Shown: positions 50,391 to 61,815, counted from the stretch's first letter. The stretch: DNA of 64,000 nucleotides from Bugulina stolonifera (GCA_935421135.1 OW285189.1:2776179-2840178), one strand, 5' to 3'. The notes: a model not told the origin generated them from the letters alone. Numbers and translations are program-made.

Positions 50391-51602
50391 AGTAGTATAG
50401 TCAGTGCACTTCTATACAGACACGCACTCATTGACCCCTGTTTTCAACCAATCACAAGCCGGTATTTCCGATTTCAACCAATCACAAAAGAGCACAAAAA
50501 TTTTGCACACGACCTTGCCAAGGTCACCCCAAAATCCCCCCTTCTGATTAGTCGAAAAAACATTTGCACACTTGACCCCAAACCCGGCCACGACCCCTTC
50601 CCTCCCTCCTTCCCACCCTCCTCCCCTCCCCCTCCCCTACCTCCCACTCCTCCCTCCTCCCCGCCACCGCCCTCGTCCCGTCCGCACCACCGCCACCGCC
50701 GCCGTCGCCACCGCCGCCACCGCCGCCGCCACCGCTGCCGCCACCACCGCCCTCACCACCGCCGCCGCCACCGCCGCCACCGCCACCACCGCCACCACCA
50801 CCACCACCGCCGCCACCACCACCACCACCACCACCACCACCGCCGCCATCACCGTCATCACCGCCACCCCTCCTCCACCGCCGCCCACCCTCCACCGCCG
50901 CCCACCCTCCCCCGCAACCCCCACTCACCCGAACGACCGATCGTTTGAGGCGGTCAAGCCGCGTCCGCCCACGTTGCGTGCGGCGCCGACCGTACACGTG
51001 GAGGCGACGCCAGTGCCCCGTATCCACCGGGCCAAGCGACCAGGCCGCGGCCCGCCGCTTCTCCTGCGCCCCCCACTCGAAAAGCTTGTGATCTAAACGA
51101 GCGAATTCGGCTGCACTTCGCCTATAGCTCTCATTAGCGATAAGAAGAAGTACTACAGAAGGCTTGGTTTATGATGTGCATTGCATTGTTAATAAAGAAA
51201 TGTGTAAAGTCTTGGCTATAAATACACTGATGGGAAGAAGGGTTGGTTCTATGATATACATTGTATTGACAATAAAGAAACGTGTGCATGTGTTAAGTCA
51301 GCATATGTAATACATTAAATAAACTTTTCACAATGGTGACAATAGAATGAATAAAAGATTGTGTACACATGTTAAAACACAATTGAAAGAATAAAAGACA
51401 CATATTTAAAAGAGTATGTCATATCTATTATTAGCAAGAAAGTCTGTGTGCATGTGTTAAGACAGTGTATATTATACATTAGATAAACTTTTCACAATAG
51501 TAGCAATAGGATAAATAAAAGGTTGTGTGCATGTGTTAAGTCAGCATTATGTAATATATTAAATAAACTTTTCACAATAGTAGCAATAGAATAAATAAAA
51601 GA
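50391..51602 (+). repeat. Left terminal inverted repeat
   Basis: The outer 200 bp hold two CAACCAATCACAA (CCAAT) motifs. A GC-rich block of CCACCG/CCGCCA trinucleotides lies at about 50690-50870. A conserved stretch ending in GAAAAGCTTGTGATCTAA (51096) follows, then AT-rich units of about 80 bp with GTGCATGTGTTAAGTCAGCA and AATAAACTTTTCACAATAG. Several AATAAA motifs point inward. A Pro/His/Arg-rich open frame is present but shifts within the trinucleotide block here. Confidence 0.9.
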
Positions 51603-51618
51603 GGAGTTTAGGTACTTA

Positions 51619-53064
51619 TTACTCATCTTCATCAGAAGTCGTAGGAGCTATAATGTTTACGACTTCGGTCTCAGCATACTGTAATTGATATGCTCCAGCT
51701 CCAAACTCTTGACACAGTCTTACCTACAAGATGATTTTAGTTTTTTACTCAGACGAATATTACTCAAGGTGGTCAAAGCAAGAAATCTATACTTCTTTAT
51801 GTTGTTGGTCCCTTACCATATCTGCTGATTTGTAGAGGTGAGCTAGTTGTTGAGGGGTTTCACTTTTGTAGTTACGAACTTCAGAATCAGCTCCCAATCT
51901 TAGACATGTATGTAGACATTCGTAGTCTTCATTCTCTATGGCAATGTGAGATGGGGCGTATCCATCTCCCATTCGCTATAATATCAAACAAGAGAATAGA
52001 ATTAAACTCCCCATCTAACTTATCAATTCGATCTACTCTACTTTTATTCCACTGTAATGTATTCACTTACCCTCATATCTAAGTCAGCCCGAGTATTTTT
52101 TTTTAGTACCTTTAGTGCCTCTCTATGCTTGCTGCTATGCGCTGTTTCAACAATGAGGTGGACTACACTCCTTCCATCATGATTGTAGCTCTGTACATTG
52201 TCTTGGGGAAGTGATTTGTAAGGAACTCTGAAGTATGGATGCTTTACTTCTGCTCTGGTCAAACTTGTGGTTAGAGCATGAATAACCTTAGCTCTACCCA
52301 GACGTGCAGCAATGTGAAGGGGGGTGTCACCTTCCAAATAAACATTAGCAATATAGATAAGTACCGAATTGTTACAAGTTTTGCATCACTTTATTTTTTA
52401 ACAAGCAATGCATGCAAACATTGGTGCTATAAAACACTAACCCCAAGCATCGGCTATTGCTCCATCCGCTCCCCTTGTGATGATGAGGCGAATTAGTGAA
52501 TCCGAACAATAAGACTGTACAGTTAGGTGAAGTAATGTCTGCCGATTCGCATTCTTTGTATTCAGTTGTTTGTGACTCCTCGCAACAAATACCGCGAGTG
52601 CAACGGCTCTCTCATCTCTATCTCGGGCTGCTTCTAGAACCTCACTACATCATTTAGCATGATATTTGTTTTTCACATAGTTGAGAGGTAGTTATATGGG
52701 AAATTTGTCTATCATATTTTATTTTGATCATAAAAGACAATACGAAACAAAAAAAAAAAAAATAGTTGGAAGTATGTATAACTTACAACTCTTCATCCTT
52801 TCCATCTTGCTCCCAAAAGATAGAACGAATTTCTTCTAGTAACTGTGTGCTAAGCTTATTACGAATATCGGTTAAAGGATCCCATTTCTGCCAGTCTAGA
52901 GGTAAGCTTTTTTGGAGAAAGAGCTCAGACACCCCCTCAAATAAGTCTTTATTCTCATACTTGCTTTGTTCTGTACATCTTTCCACTGTTACCTTCATCA
53001 GCTCTTGGTTTATAGGAGTCATTAGCTTGTTGCTATACTCGCTTGATCCATATCCACTTTCCAT
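51619..53064 (-). CDS. IkB-like ankyrin-repeat protein
   Basis: Five exons on the minus strand, 53064-52787, 52644-52442, 52330-52071, 51975-51817 and 51723-51619, join in phase to 334 aa, close to the size of IkB-alpha. The N-terminus MESGYGSSEYS contains ESGYGS, matching the (D/E)SGxxS pattern of the phospho-degron recognised by beta-TrCP in IkB proteins. Ankyrin repeats begin at about residue 115: NRQTLLHLTV, AWGDTPLHIAARLGRAKVI, GRSVVHLIVE, YAPSHIAIENEDYECLHTCL. The protein ends in an acidic tail (TTSDEDE), as in IkB PEST regions. By family knowledge such proteins hold Rel/NF-kB factors in the cytoplasm; here that role is inference. A TATA box lies on this strand at 53151-53158 and a CCAAT box at about 53186. 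The stop is only 17 bp from the inner edge of the left inverted repeat. A general ankyrin protein remains possible. Confidence 0.75.
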
Positions 53065-54724
53065 GCTATTTGTGTGCTAACCTTCTTTAATTTCTATTAA
53101 GACCAGACTGGAGCTAGAAAGAGTTAACTAAACTACTGTTTCCACCTCTCTTTATATAGTGAATAAAAAGATACAAATAAAGCTGATTGGCTAACAGCAT
53201 ATACATTGGAGCGCATTGGAAACACATCAGAGTGCATCGAATCACATCGGGAAAGATCGAAAACACATAGGGAAACATCGAAACACGTCGGGAAAGGTCA
53301 AAAACACATCGGGATAGGTCGAAAACACATCGGGACACATCGAATCACATCGGGGGAGGTCGAAAACACATCGGGACACATCGAATCACATCGGGGGAGG
53401 TCGAAAACACATCGGGTCACATCGAATCACATCGGGGGAGGTCGAAAACACATCGGGACACATCGGGGGAGGTCGAAAACACATCGAATCACATCGGGGG
53501 AGGTCGAAAACACATCGAATCACATCGGGAGAGGTCGAAAACACATCGGGGGAGGTCGAAAACACATCGGGGCACATCGAATCACATCGGGGGAGGTCGA
53601 AAACACATCGAATCACATCGGGGGAGGTCGAAAACACATCGAATCACATCGGGGGAGGTCGAAAACACATCGGGGGAGGTCGAAAACACATCGGGACACA
53701 TCGAATCACATCGGGGGAGGTCGAAAACACATCGAATCACATCGGGGAAGGTTGAAAACACATCGGGGGAAGTCGAAAACACATCGGGACACATCGAATC
53801 ACATCGGGGGAGGTCGAAAACACATCGAATCACATCGGGGGAGGTCGAAAACACATCGGGGGAGGTCGAAAACACATCGGGACACATCGAATCACATCGG
53901 GGGAGGTCGAAAACACATCGAATCACATCGAGGAAGGTTGAAAACACATCGGGGGAGGTCGAAAACACATCGGGACACATCGAATCACATCGGGGAGGTC
54001 GAAAACACATCGGGACACATCGAATCACATCGGGGAGGGCGAAAACACATCGAATCACATCGGGGGAGGTCGAAAACACATCGAATCACATCGGGGGAGG
54101 TCGAAAACACATCGGGGGAGGTCGAAAACACATCGGGTTACATCGGGTTACATCGGGTTACATCGGGTTACATCGGGTTACATCGGGTTACATCGGGTCA
54201 CATCGGGGAAGGTCGAAAACACATCGAATCACATCGGGGGAGGTCGAAAACACATCGGGTTACATCGGGTTACATCGGGTTACATCGGGTTACATCGGGT
54301 TACATCGGGTTACATCGGGTTACATCGGGTCACATCGGGGAAGGTCGAAAACACATCGGGACATATCGAATCACATCGGGGGAGGTCGAAAACACATCGG
54401 GACACATCGAATCACATCGGGGGAGGTCGAAAACACATCGGGACACATCGAATCACATCGGGGGAGGTCGAAAACACATCGGGTTACATCGGGTTACATC
54501 GGGTTACATCGGGTTACATCGGGTTACATCGGGTTACATCGAATCACATCGGGATGCAATAAATCAGACTAAAAAAAGGCACATCACTTCTGATTGGACA
54601 GAGATTTCCATAAAAGCAAGCGTGAGAGAGGATTTTTATCATTACCACTCAACCACCTAGTAAAGACTTGCAACTCTGTGGATATTTACTAATTTCTCTG
54701 AATAAACATCACTCAACAATTAAT
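53065..54724. promoter_or_regulatory. Divergent promoter region of the 9-kb element
   Basis: It lies between the two divergent start codons. The left side has TATATAAA (minus strand, 53151-53158) and CTGATTGGCTAA (53183). The right side mirrors it with TGATTGGACAG (54591) and CATAAAAG (54609). The modular array fills the space between the two CCAAT boxes. Confidence 0.5.
53206..54550. repeat. Modular minisatellite on a 10-bp CACATCG unit
   Basis: The array is assembled from three 10-bp modules (CACATCGAAT, CACATCGGGA, TACATCGGGT) and one 21-bp module (CACATCGGGGGAGGTCGAA plus AA). Runs of six to seven TACATCGGGT units occur at about 54125-54200, 54248-54335 and 54478-54540. Elsewhere the order is mainly 21-bp, AAT-type, 21-bp. 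Long open frames across it on both strands arise from the repeat and are not supported as genes. Confidence 0.92.
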
Positions 54725-57656
54725 ATGGTGAGTAAACTTATTTTAATATGTATTTTAGTATGAATTTACTCATTTGAGTTAACATTGGGACTAATTCTAT
54801 TTTAGTAGTGATATAATACTCCCTTGGTATGACCAGGGCTTAGAAACTTTGTAAACTTATGTATTAAACTGTTTTGATTCTCAACATGAGAGCAAGTATG
54901 TAGAGATCTGATCTGTCTATACTACAATTTGTGTGACCGGAGCTTAGAAGCTTTATAGGTGGTGAGATTTATTTTCAATATGAGTAGTTATACCACTAGT
55001 AGTGTAATAAGTATCAAAACAGTTTATTACCACTTGTACTGGCTATACTAGTACATCCTAGCTATTTTAATATGTATTTTAATATGAACTTACTCATTTG
55101 AGTTAACATTGGGACTAATTATATTTTAGTAGTGGTATAATTCTCCTTTGGTATGTCCGGGGCTTAAAAACGTTGTAAGCTTATATATTAAACCGTTTTG
55201 ATTCTCAACATGGGAGCATGTGTGTAGAGATCTGCTCTGTCTATACTGCAATTAGTGTGACCAGAGCTTAGAAACTTTATTATAAGTGGTTATACCACTA
55301 GTAGTGTTTCTTTGTTTAGTAACTATGTTGCATTAGTAGTTCCATCTACTTGACTCATGCTTTGGTATATGTTTATTACTCTACATATACTTACAGGCTT
55401 CTGCATCTAAATATCAAAGAAAGAAATATATAAGAAAAATTAAAACATCAAAAAAAGGTACGAAGTATATGATTACGTACGATTCGGAAGACAGAAGAAT
55501 CTCGAGGAAAAGAATCCTATCTCCAGAAATGGTTAGTCTATTATCTTATTTGTTCACACATGCATTACACCTTCAATCCACTATGGTGTTGGGTTTCTAA
55601 GATGTCAAAGGAGATTACTGACATTTCTTCAGAAGTACATGTTAGTTACACATAATGATGATGTACTTTTTTATACTATAAGCCTCTTACCATGTCTATA
55701 ATGTCAAAAGAGACTACTTCCTTTTTAAAACCAGATGTTAATTAGCCATAGTATGATTTTCTCTAATTCTATAAGTCTCTTACCATGTCTAAGATGTTAA
55801 AGATTAGTGATATTTTTATTATAAGTATTGCACTTTCTTTCTTATGTATTATTTTTATCAATAAGACACTTTTTTTTTCTTTTCTTATGTGAAAAAATAT
55901 AACATAAATTACAACTGGTTTTCTTATGTTAATGATGTATTTCTCTTTATGTGAGAAAATAGACAGGCTTTAGTAGACTTGCTTAGTACTTAGAGTGCTA
56001 GTTTTTTCATCAAATTCTTCAAAAAACCATATATTACAAATAACTATGTTAATGTAGTTTGTTAATTAGTCTCTGCACATTTTATTTACATTATAGAATG
56101 AAAAAGAAACAGAACTAAGTGAAGAAGAAATTGCATTATTTGAAGAATGTGGGGGAGTAGATGGGTTCGAGATAGGTAAGAATGATCTAGTATCTATTTG
56201 TCTATTTAGAATCGTTTTTTTTTTTTTTTTTTTTGATTTACAAGTAAGTCATATGTTCTCTCTTACTTATTCTTGTTATTTTCTTTCTTTTTTAGGACTC
56301 AGAGCAAAGCCGATATGTAAGGGGGGTCTAAGACTCTATGTCTTTGTTAGTGATGAGACAAAAAGAAGACTGGAGATGTCACTAACAAAGCCATTTGAAT
56401 CGGACGACCCCTGCTTTTTATGCAATAAGAATGTTGGGCACCGACGAGGTGTCCATATTCAACAACATTTTTTGCTCAGAATCTGTTTTTGCTATCACAT
56501 AACAGTAGATGATGAGGGGATGAATAGACACTACAACTTTCCATCTAATCATCATATTGATGGAAAGCCCTGTCACCGCCACATCTCATTCAACACACGC
56601 TTTCTAACTGATATCTACTCATTAAAAAAGACCATATCCTTTTTGCAAAGGGTCACTGGTCACTCTCCACCTTCCAAAATACTCATCCCCGCATACACTC
56701 CAACAACTGTTGGTGGGGTAGTATACCCTCCCTTCTTTAAGGGGATGTCTACTACTCCATTCTCTTTAAAGTCTGGGGTGTGCTCTTCACAATTTCCTCT
56801 CCCTTCTCACCATCATTTTGATTCAGATGCTTCTTCCATCAGTAACTCTCTTACTAATGGAGACATTACCACCTCTACTTCTTCTCTTACAACTACTACT
56901 ATTACTACTACTCTTTCTACTACTTCTTTTCCTCCACTCTTTTCTTCACATTCACCCTCTCATTCTCCTGAAAGATCTGTAAAGTCTGGGGTGTGCTCTT
57001 CACAATTTCCTCTCCCTTCTCACCATCATTTTGATTCAGATGCTTCTTCCATCAGTAACTCTCTTACTAATGGAGACATTACCACCTCTACTTCTTCTCT
57101 TACAACTACTACTATTACTACTACCATTACTACCACTCCTTCTACTGCTTCTTTTCCCCCACTCTTTTCTTCACATTCACCCTCTCATTCTCCTGAAAGA
57201 TCTGATGATACAGTTACCACTGTTTCGATACCTACTTCTACTCCCACCTCTTCACCTGCTCCACTCTTTTTCTTAGATTCACCCTCTTTTTCTCTTGGAA
57301 GATCTAATAATACAATTACTAGTCTTTCAATACCTACTTTTATTACTACTTCTACTACTACCACTTCTTCCTTTTCTTTAGCTTCACCCTCTCTTTCTTT
57401 TGGAAGAGAGCTACTTAGCTCGCAATCTCCTTCTTGTTCGTCTGAACTCAATCTTAATACCCCCACCACTATTACCCCCATAGAAGAGGAGACTGTCAGT
57501 GAACTAGTTGATCGAAGCAGACTCCCCCCATCTTTCTTCTCTGGAGCAGTTGAGTATTACCGCTCTGCCATTTTTCATCTCAAGAAGAATGGGTATCACA
57601 GAGAGGTAATAGCACAAGCTGAAGCTTACCTTCGAGTCAGTGAAGAAAAGCTCTAA
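54725..57656 (+). CDS. Novel 525-aa protein with Cys/His region and Ser/Thr-rich repeats
   Basis: Four exons, 54725-54727 (ATG only), 55397-55531, 56097-56175 and 56296-57656, join in phase (0,0,1). The N-terminus is strongly basic (KYQRKKYIRKIKTSKKGTKY), a possible nuclear-localisation or nucleic-acid-binding segment, then acidic (NEKETELSEEEIALFEECGG). At about residues 75-190 lies the only globular-looking part, with CFLCNKNVGHRRGVHIQQHF and then CFCYH and GKPCHRH, possible zinc ligands. Next is a Ser/Thr/Pro-rich stretch with a 71-residue unit (213 bp) repeated in tandem at 56768 and 56981 and runs of TTTITT. The C-terminus is helical (SGAVEYYRSAIFHLKKNGYH). I recognise no family. It diverges from the IkB-like gene across a shared promoter region. 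The one-codon first exon is the least certain part. Confidence 0.6.
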
Positions 57657-57679
57657 TCATCTTTTCTTTAGTTTTTTTC

Positions 57680-58224
57680 TTTTTTCTCCCACTCTCTTTC
57701 TCCCACTCTCTCTCTGTAGTGTCTCATTCCCTCTGCATTTACTTTTATGTGATAGCAAATCAGTGAGGATTTTTTATTTTTAAATTATTTTTTAAATTAT
57801 TATATAATGGTATTCTAACACTTATACACATCCTTTTATACATTCTATTGCTACTATTGTAAAAAGTTTATTTAATGTATTATATGTGCTGACTTAACAC
57901 ATGCACACAGCTGTCTCTTGCTATAATAGCTATGACATACTCCTTTACATATGTGTCTTTTATTCTTTCAATTGTGTTTAAATCATATTATAATGATATT
58001 TCAACATGTGTACACAATCTTTATTTATTCTATTGCTACTATTGTGAAAAGTTTATTTAATGTGTTATATATGCTGCCCTTAACACATGTACACAGACTT
58101 TTCTTGCTAACAATAGCTATGACATACTCCTTTACATATGTAGCTTTTTTATTCATTCTATTGCTAGTGTTGTAAAAAGTGTATTTAATGTATTACATAA
58201 TGCTGACTTAACACATACACTCAA
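57680..58224. repeat. Extra subterminal 80-bp repeats, right side only
   Basis: Units resembling TTTATTCTATTGCTACTATTG, GAAAAGTTTATTTAATG and GCTGACTTAACACATGCACA continue inward beyond the paired inverted repeat. The right side therefore has more units than the left. Confidence 0.7.
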
Positions 58225-59025
58225 TCTTTTATTTATTCTATTGCTACTATTGTGAAAAGTTTATTTAATATATTACATAATGCTGACTTAACACATGCAC
58301 ACAACCTTTTATTTATTCTATTGCTACTATTGTGAAAAGTTTATCTAATGTATAATATACACTGTCTTAACACATGCACACAGACTTTCTTCCTAATAAT
58401 AGATATGACATACTCTTTTAAATATGTGTCTTTTATTCTTTCAATTGTGTTTTAACATGTGTACACAATCTTTTATTCATTCTATTGTCACCATTGTGAA
58501 AAGTTTATTTAATGTGTTATATATGCTGACTTAACACATGCACACGTTTCTTTATTGTCAATACAATGTATATCATAGAACCAACCCTTCTTCCCATCAG
58601 TATATTTATAGCCAAGACTTTACACATTTCTTTATTAACAATGCAATGCACATCATAAACCAAGCCTTCTGTAGTACTTCTTCTTATCGCTGAAACCAAG
58701 CCTTCTGTAGTACTTCTTCTTATCGCTAATGAGAGCTATAGGCGAAGTGCAGCCGAATTCGCTCGTTTAGATCACAAGCTTTTCGAGTGGGGGGCGCAGG
58801 AGAAGCGGCGGGCCGCGGCCTAGTCGCTTGGCCCGGTGGATACGGGGCACTGGCGTCGCCTCCACGTGTACGGTCGGCGCCGCACGCAACGTGGGCGGAC
58901 GCGGCTTGACCGCCTCAAACGATCGGTAGTTCGGGTGAGTGGGGGTTGCGGGGGGAGGGTGGGCGGCGGTGGAGGAGGGGTGGCGGTGATGACGGTGATG
59001 GCGGCGGTGGTGGTGGTGGTGGTGG

Positions 59026-59080
<55 letters not shown>

Positions 59081-59441
59081 GGTGGCGGCGGCGGTGGTGA
59101 GGGCGGTGGTGGCGGCGGCGGTGGCGACGGCGGCGGTGGCGGTGGTGCGGACGGGACGAGGGCGGTGGCGGGGAGGAGGGAGGAGTGGGAGGTGGGGGAA
59201 GGGGAGGGGAGGAGGGTGGGAAGGAGGGAGGGAAGGGGTCGTGGCCGGGTTTGGGGTCAAGTGTGCAAATGTTTTTTCGACTAATCAGAAGGGGGGATTT
59301 TGGGGTGACCTTGGCAAGGTCGTGTGCAAAATTTTTGTGCTCTTCTGTGATTGGTTGAAATCGGAAATACCGGCTTGTGATTGGTTGAAAACAGGGGTCA
59401 ATGAGTGCGTGTCTGTATAGAAGTGCACTGACTATACTACT
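58225..59441 (-). repeat. Right terminal inverted repeat
   Basis: Inverted copy of 50391-51602, nearly identical outside the trinucleotide block. It has a 35-bp tandem duplication (CCAAGCCTTCTGTAGTACTT) at 58660-58727. In this arm one frame, read inward from about 59510 to 58767, stays open across the GC-rich block (ending LLLRPPLEKLVI). The left arm is shifted within that block. Confidence 0.9.
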
Positions 59442-59751
59442 AACATAAGATGGACTGCAGTGTGACCAAGATCTCATCACCAATGCAAACTGATTGTGAA
59501 TAAACAGCACAAGCTTTGTAGTCTTATTTATGTAACCAAGTCTTTTGAAAATCGACCAATCAGAGGATAGTGTGGGCGGATAAGTGTCACCTAACAGAAG
59601 ACGCTATTGAAAACTCTATTGAAAACTAAAACGACTGAGCGAACGCATCGGAGCTATGGAGTACAAGAGGTTCGTGAATCCAACGGACATTGTAAACAAA
59701 TTGTAAACATCCTCTTTAAAAATAAAAATATTATTCGAACATTTATTATAT

Positions 59752-59895
59752 TGTAATGTTTTATGGGTAGGTCACACTGGTGCCGATGTAGACACGAGTG
59801 GGGGAAGTGCTTGAGAGTGGTCTATCAAGTTGTACTTCCACCCTTACATAAAGAGTGAACAGCTGTTATGTAGCTCTTATTACTTTGTACATGTA
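59752..59895 (-). mobile_element. LTR family B fragment
   Basis: TGTAATGTTTTATGGGTAGG, GGTGCCGATGTAGACACGAG and ACATAAAGAGTGAACAGCTG match the left ends of the relics at 238 and 31934. It is truncated after about 140 bp. Confidence 0.6.
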
Positions 59896-59924
59896 TATTC
59901 ATTCAGAGGATTATGAGCTGCAAT

Positions 59925-60045
59925 GATTAGAGATAACTAAGATAATTCAAAGTAAGTTGTAAGTAGTCCATCAGCCAACCATCAAAAAGTGGCTTAGTTT
60001 TTGAAGTTCGCTCCTGACCTCTCCAATCTACACAAATTTTTGGCT
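59925..60045. repeat. Inverted partner of 63430-63530
   Basis: GCTCCTGACCTCTCCAATCT at 60010 and GTCCATCAGCC upstream are the reverse complement, in mirrored order, of AGATTGGAGAGGTCAGGAGC and GCTGATGGAC at 63452-63508. It may mark the ends of a 3.6-kb element, or two copies of a dispersed repeat. Confidence 0.5.
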
Positions 60046-60184
60046 CCAAAGTAAACAGAACCTGAATTTTATGATTCTGGAAACTAACCCTCTGAAATAT
60101 GTTGACGGAGACCTCAAATTTTAGGTCAAAGTTCACCCCCTCAGCAAAAATTGCCAATATTTGCCATTTTTTGTGGTTTGCAAA

Positions 60185-60515
60185 CCTTCTGACACAAAAT
60201 CCATAATGCATGAGCTCTTCATATTTCAACATAATGTTACTACAAGTAGTCTAGTGGTCTGTGTCAAAATTCATAAGTGTCAGTTCAAAGGTCTTATAAT
60301 TACAGGGAAAATTCCTTCGTTACAGAGGGGATAATTCCCTATAATAGAAAACCTTCTGGCACCAAATCCATAACACATAGGCTCTTCATATTCAACTATG
60401 ATGCTACCACAAGCAGTCTAGTGCTCCATGTAAAATTTCATGAGTGTCAGTCCAAAAGCTCTATGATTAAAAGATAAATCATTTCGTTACGGAGGGGATA
60501 ATTCCTAATAACAGC
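60185..60515 (+). repeat. Two-copy tandem repeat, about 167 bp
   Basis: CCTTCTGACACAAAATCCAT at 60185 recurs as CCTTCTGGCACCAAATCCAT at 60352. Both copies end in TTCGTTACRGAGGGGATAAT. No gene is supported. Confidence 0.75.
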
Positions 60516-61082
60516 AAATCATTGAAATTTCCACAAACTGCAGAGATTTTTGGTGTTATCGTAAACAAGGCCTCAATCTCATGATTCCAGAATAGTTTGA
60601 CAATGACTTTCTTCCTATTTAAGGATGGTGTTACTACATTTAGTGCAATACCCTGTGCATAATAACATGACAACCTGTGCAGACTTTCTACGGAGAGCAA
60701 CATCTCTTTTGTCACAGAGGAAATAACACGTAAAATAATCATTCATGAAAATTTTAGAATGTTATAAACATTTACTGTTACACAGGTGACCTTCCAAGTA
60801 TACTCTAGTGCTGTTCTACTGTATCTACTTGAGAACTTATAAGCCATCAGTGTATCTTGTAGTGTAGTTTCAGCATCAGCCCAGCGATTGTAAGATAATA
60901 TTGATGTACTTTATTACAATTAAAGATACAGGTTAGGTAGTATATTATATTTAGTGACAAAACATACAATATATGCAAAAACCCATGACATAATGACTTC
61001 TTGCAGGGACAATAAGAACTAGAGCTAATAGACTCAAGTTGGAAGCAAAATGTGCTGTAATATGAAACTAAAAAATTAATTA

Positions 61083-61205
61083 TAATTTGATTCCGTAAGA
61101 TACAGGTAACCATTCAGGTAACCATAGGATACAGGTAACCATACAAGTAACATACAGGTAACCATACAAGTAACCATACAGGTAACCATACAGGTAACCG
61201 TAACA
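61083..61205. repeat. 12-bp GGTAACCATACA tandem repeat
   Basis: About eight degenerate units of ACAGGTAACCAT / ACAAGTAACCAT. Confidence 0.8.
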
Positions 61206-61540
61206 CAAGCACAAAACATGATATGCATGTAAATTTAAAATTAGAATTTAGGCTAAACTTACAACTAATATACAGGCATACAGCCAGTCCGTCCTAGCAA
61301 AAGACAAAAATACACAAACTCATCTAATTTTTTTTAAAAAGATGTTTCCAAGGATATGAATTGCTAAACAACAAATTATATCTGTTTTTACCCTTCATAA
61401 TGTAAGCGCATGTACGCATGCTTGTAACTTAAACTTTTGCATGTTTGAACATAAGGGAGAAAAGTGCTTCAAGGAATTCTTACATGTACAATGTACATGT
61501 TCTTACATGTACAATGTACATGTATATAAAACTCACCGAC

Positions 61541-61815
61541 TTATACTCCTCGGCGTGACCAGCCCCTAGCAGCTCTCTCTGCCAGGTGCCAGTGCTGGCC
61601 AACTCCCTGTGAGAAAGGCCCAGATAACATGGCCTTTTCTTTGTGCAGGGGTAGAGGAGTTGCCTTGAAGCCATGACCCCAAGGACTTTAATATGTGGCA
61701 CAGGAGCAATTGTGGCTGGATGCTCTTCCTAACACCACCGTGACCGGGGTCTGAACCTGGAACCTTCAGCATGAAAGCTCAGCATCCTAACCCCTAAGCC
61801 ACGGCTGCTCCCTTA
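61541..61815 (-). mobile_element. SINE-A, longest copy
   Basis: On the minus strand it begins GGGAGCAGCCGTGGCTTAGG (A box), with GGTTCCAGGTTCAGACCCC (B box) about 50 bases later. The conserved GGAAGAGCATCCAGCC block and a 150-bp body follow. The fragments at 1904 and 47985 belong to it. Confidence 0.75.

Larger units (their letters stand above)
50391..59441. mobile_element. 9.05-kb element with long TIRs and 6-bp target duplication
   Basis: Both ends carry AGTAGTATAGTCAGTGCACT in inverted orientation, with AACATA immediately outside each (50385-50390 and 59442-59447). The inverted repeats extend about 1.21 kb (50391-51602 and 58225-59441). Inside are two divergent, intron-containing genes and a modular array. 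Termini starting AG, long inverted repeats and a 6-bp duplication are described for Polinton/Maverick elements; Dada elements also give 6-7 bp. No integrase, DDE transposase, protein-primed DNA polymerase or ATPase was seen. The element is therefore either non-autonomous with captured genes or a type I do not know. Confidence 0.85.

Noticed and set aside
50572..51096. Independent Ala/Thr/Pro-rich gene in the left inverted repeat
   Set aside because: Mostly trinucleotide repeat, and the frame is not the same as in the right arm. Kept only as a note under the inverted repeats.
53206..54660. 484-aa plus-strand open frame and its minus-strand counterparts
   Set aside because: It is produced entirely by the CACATCG array; no start context, splice sites or non-repetitive domain.
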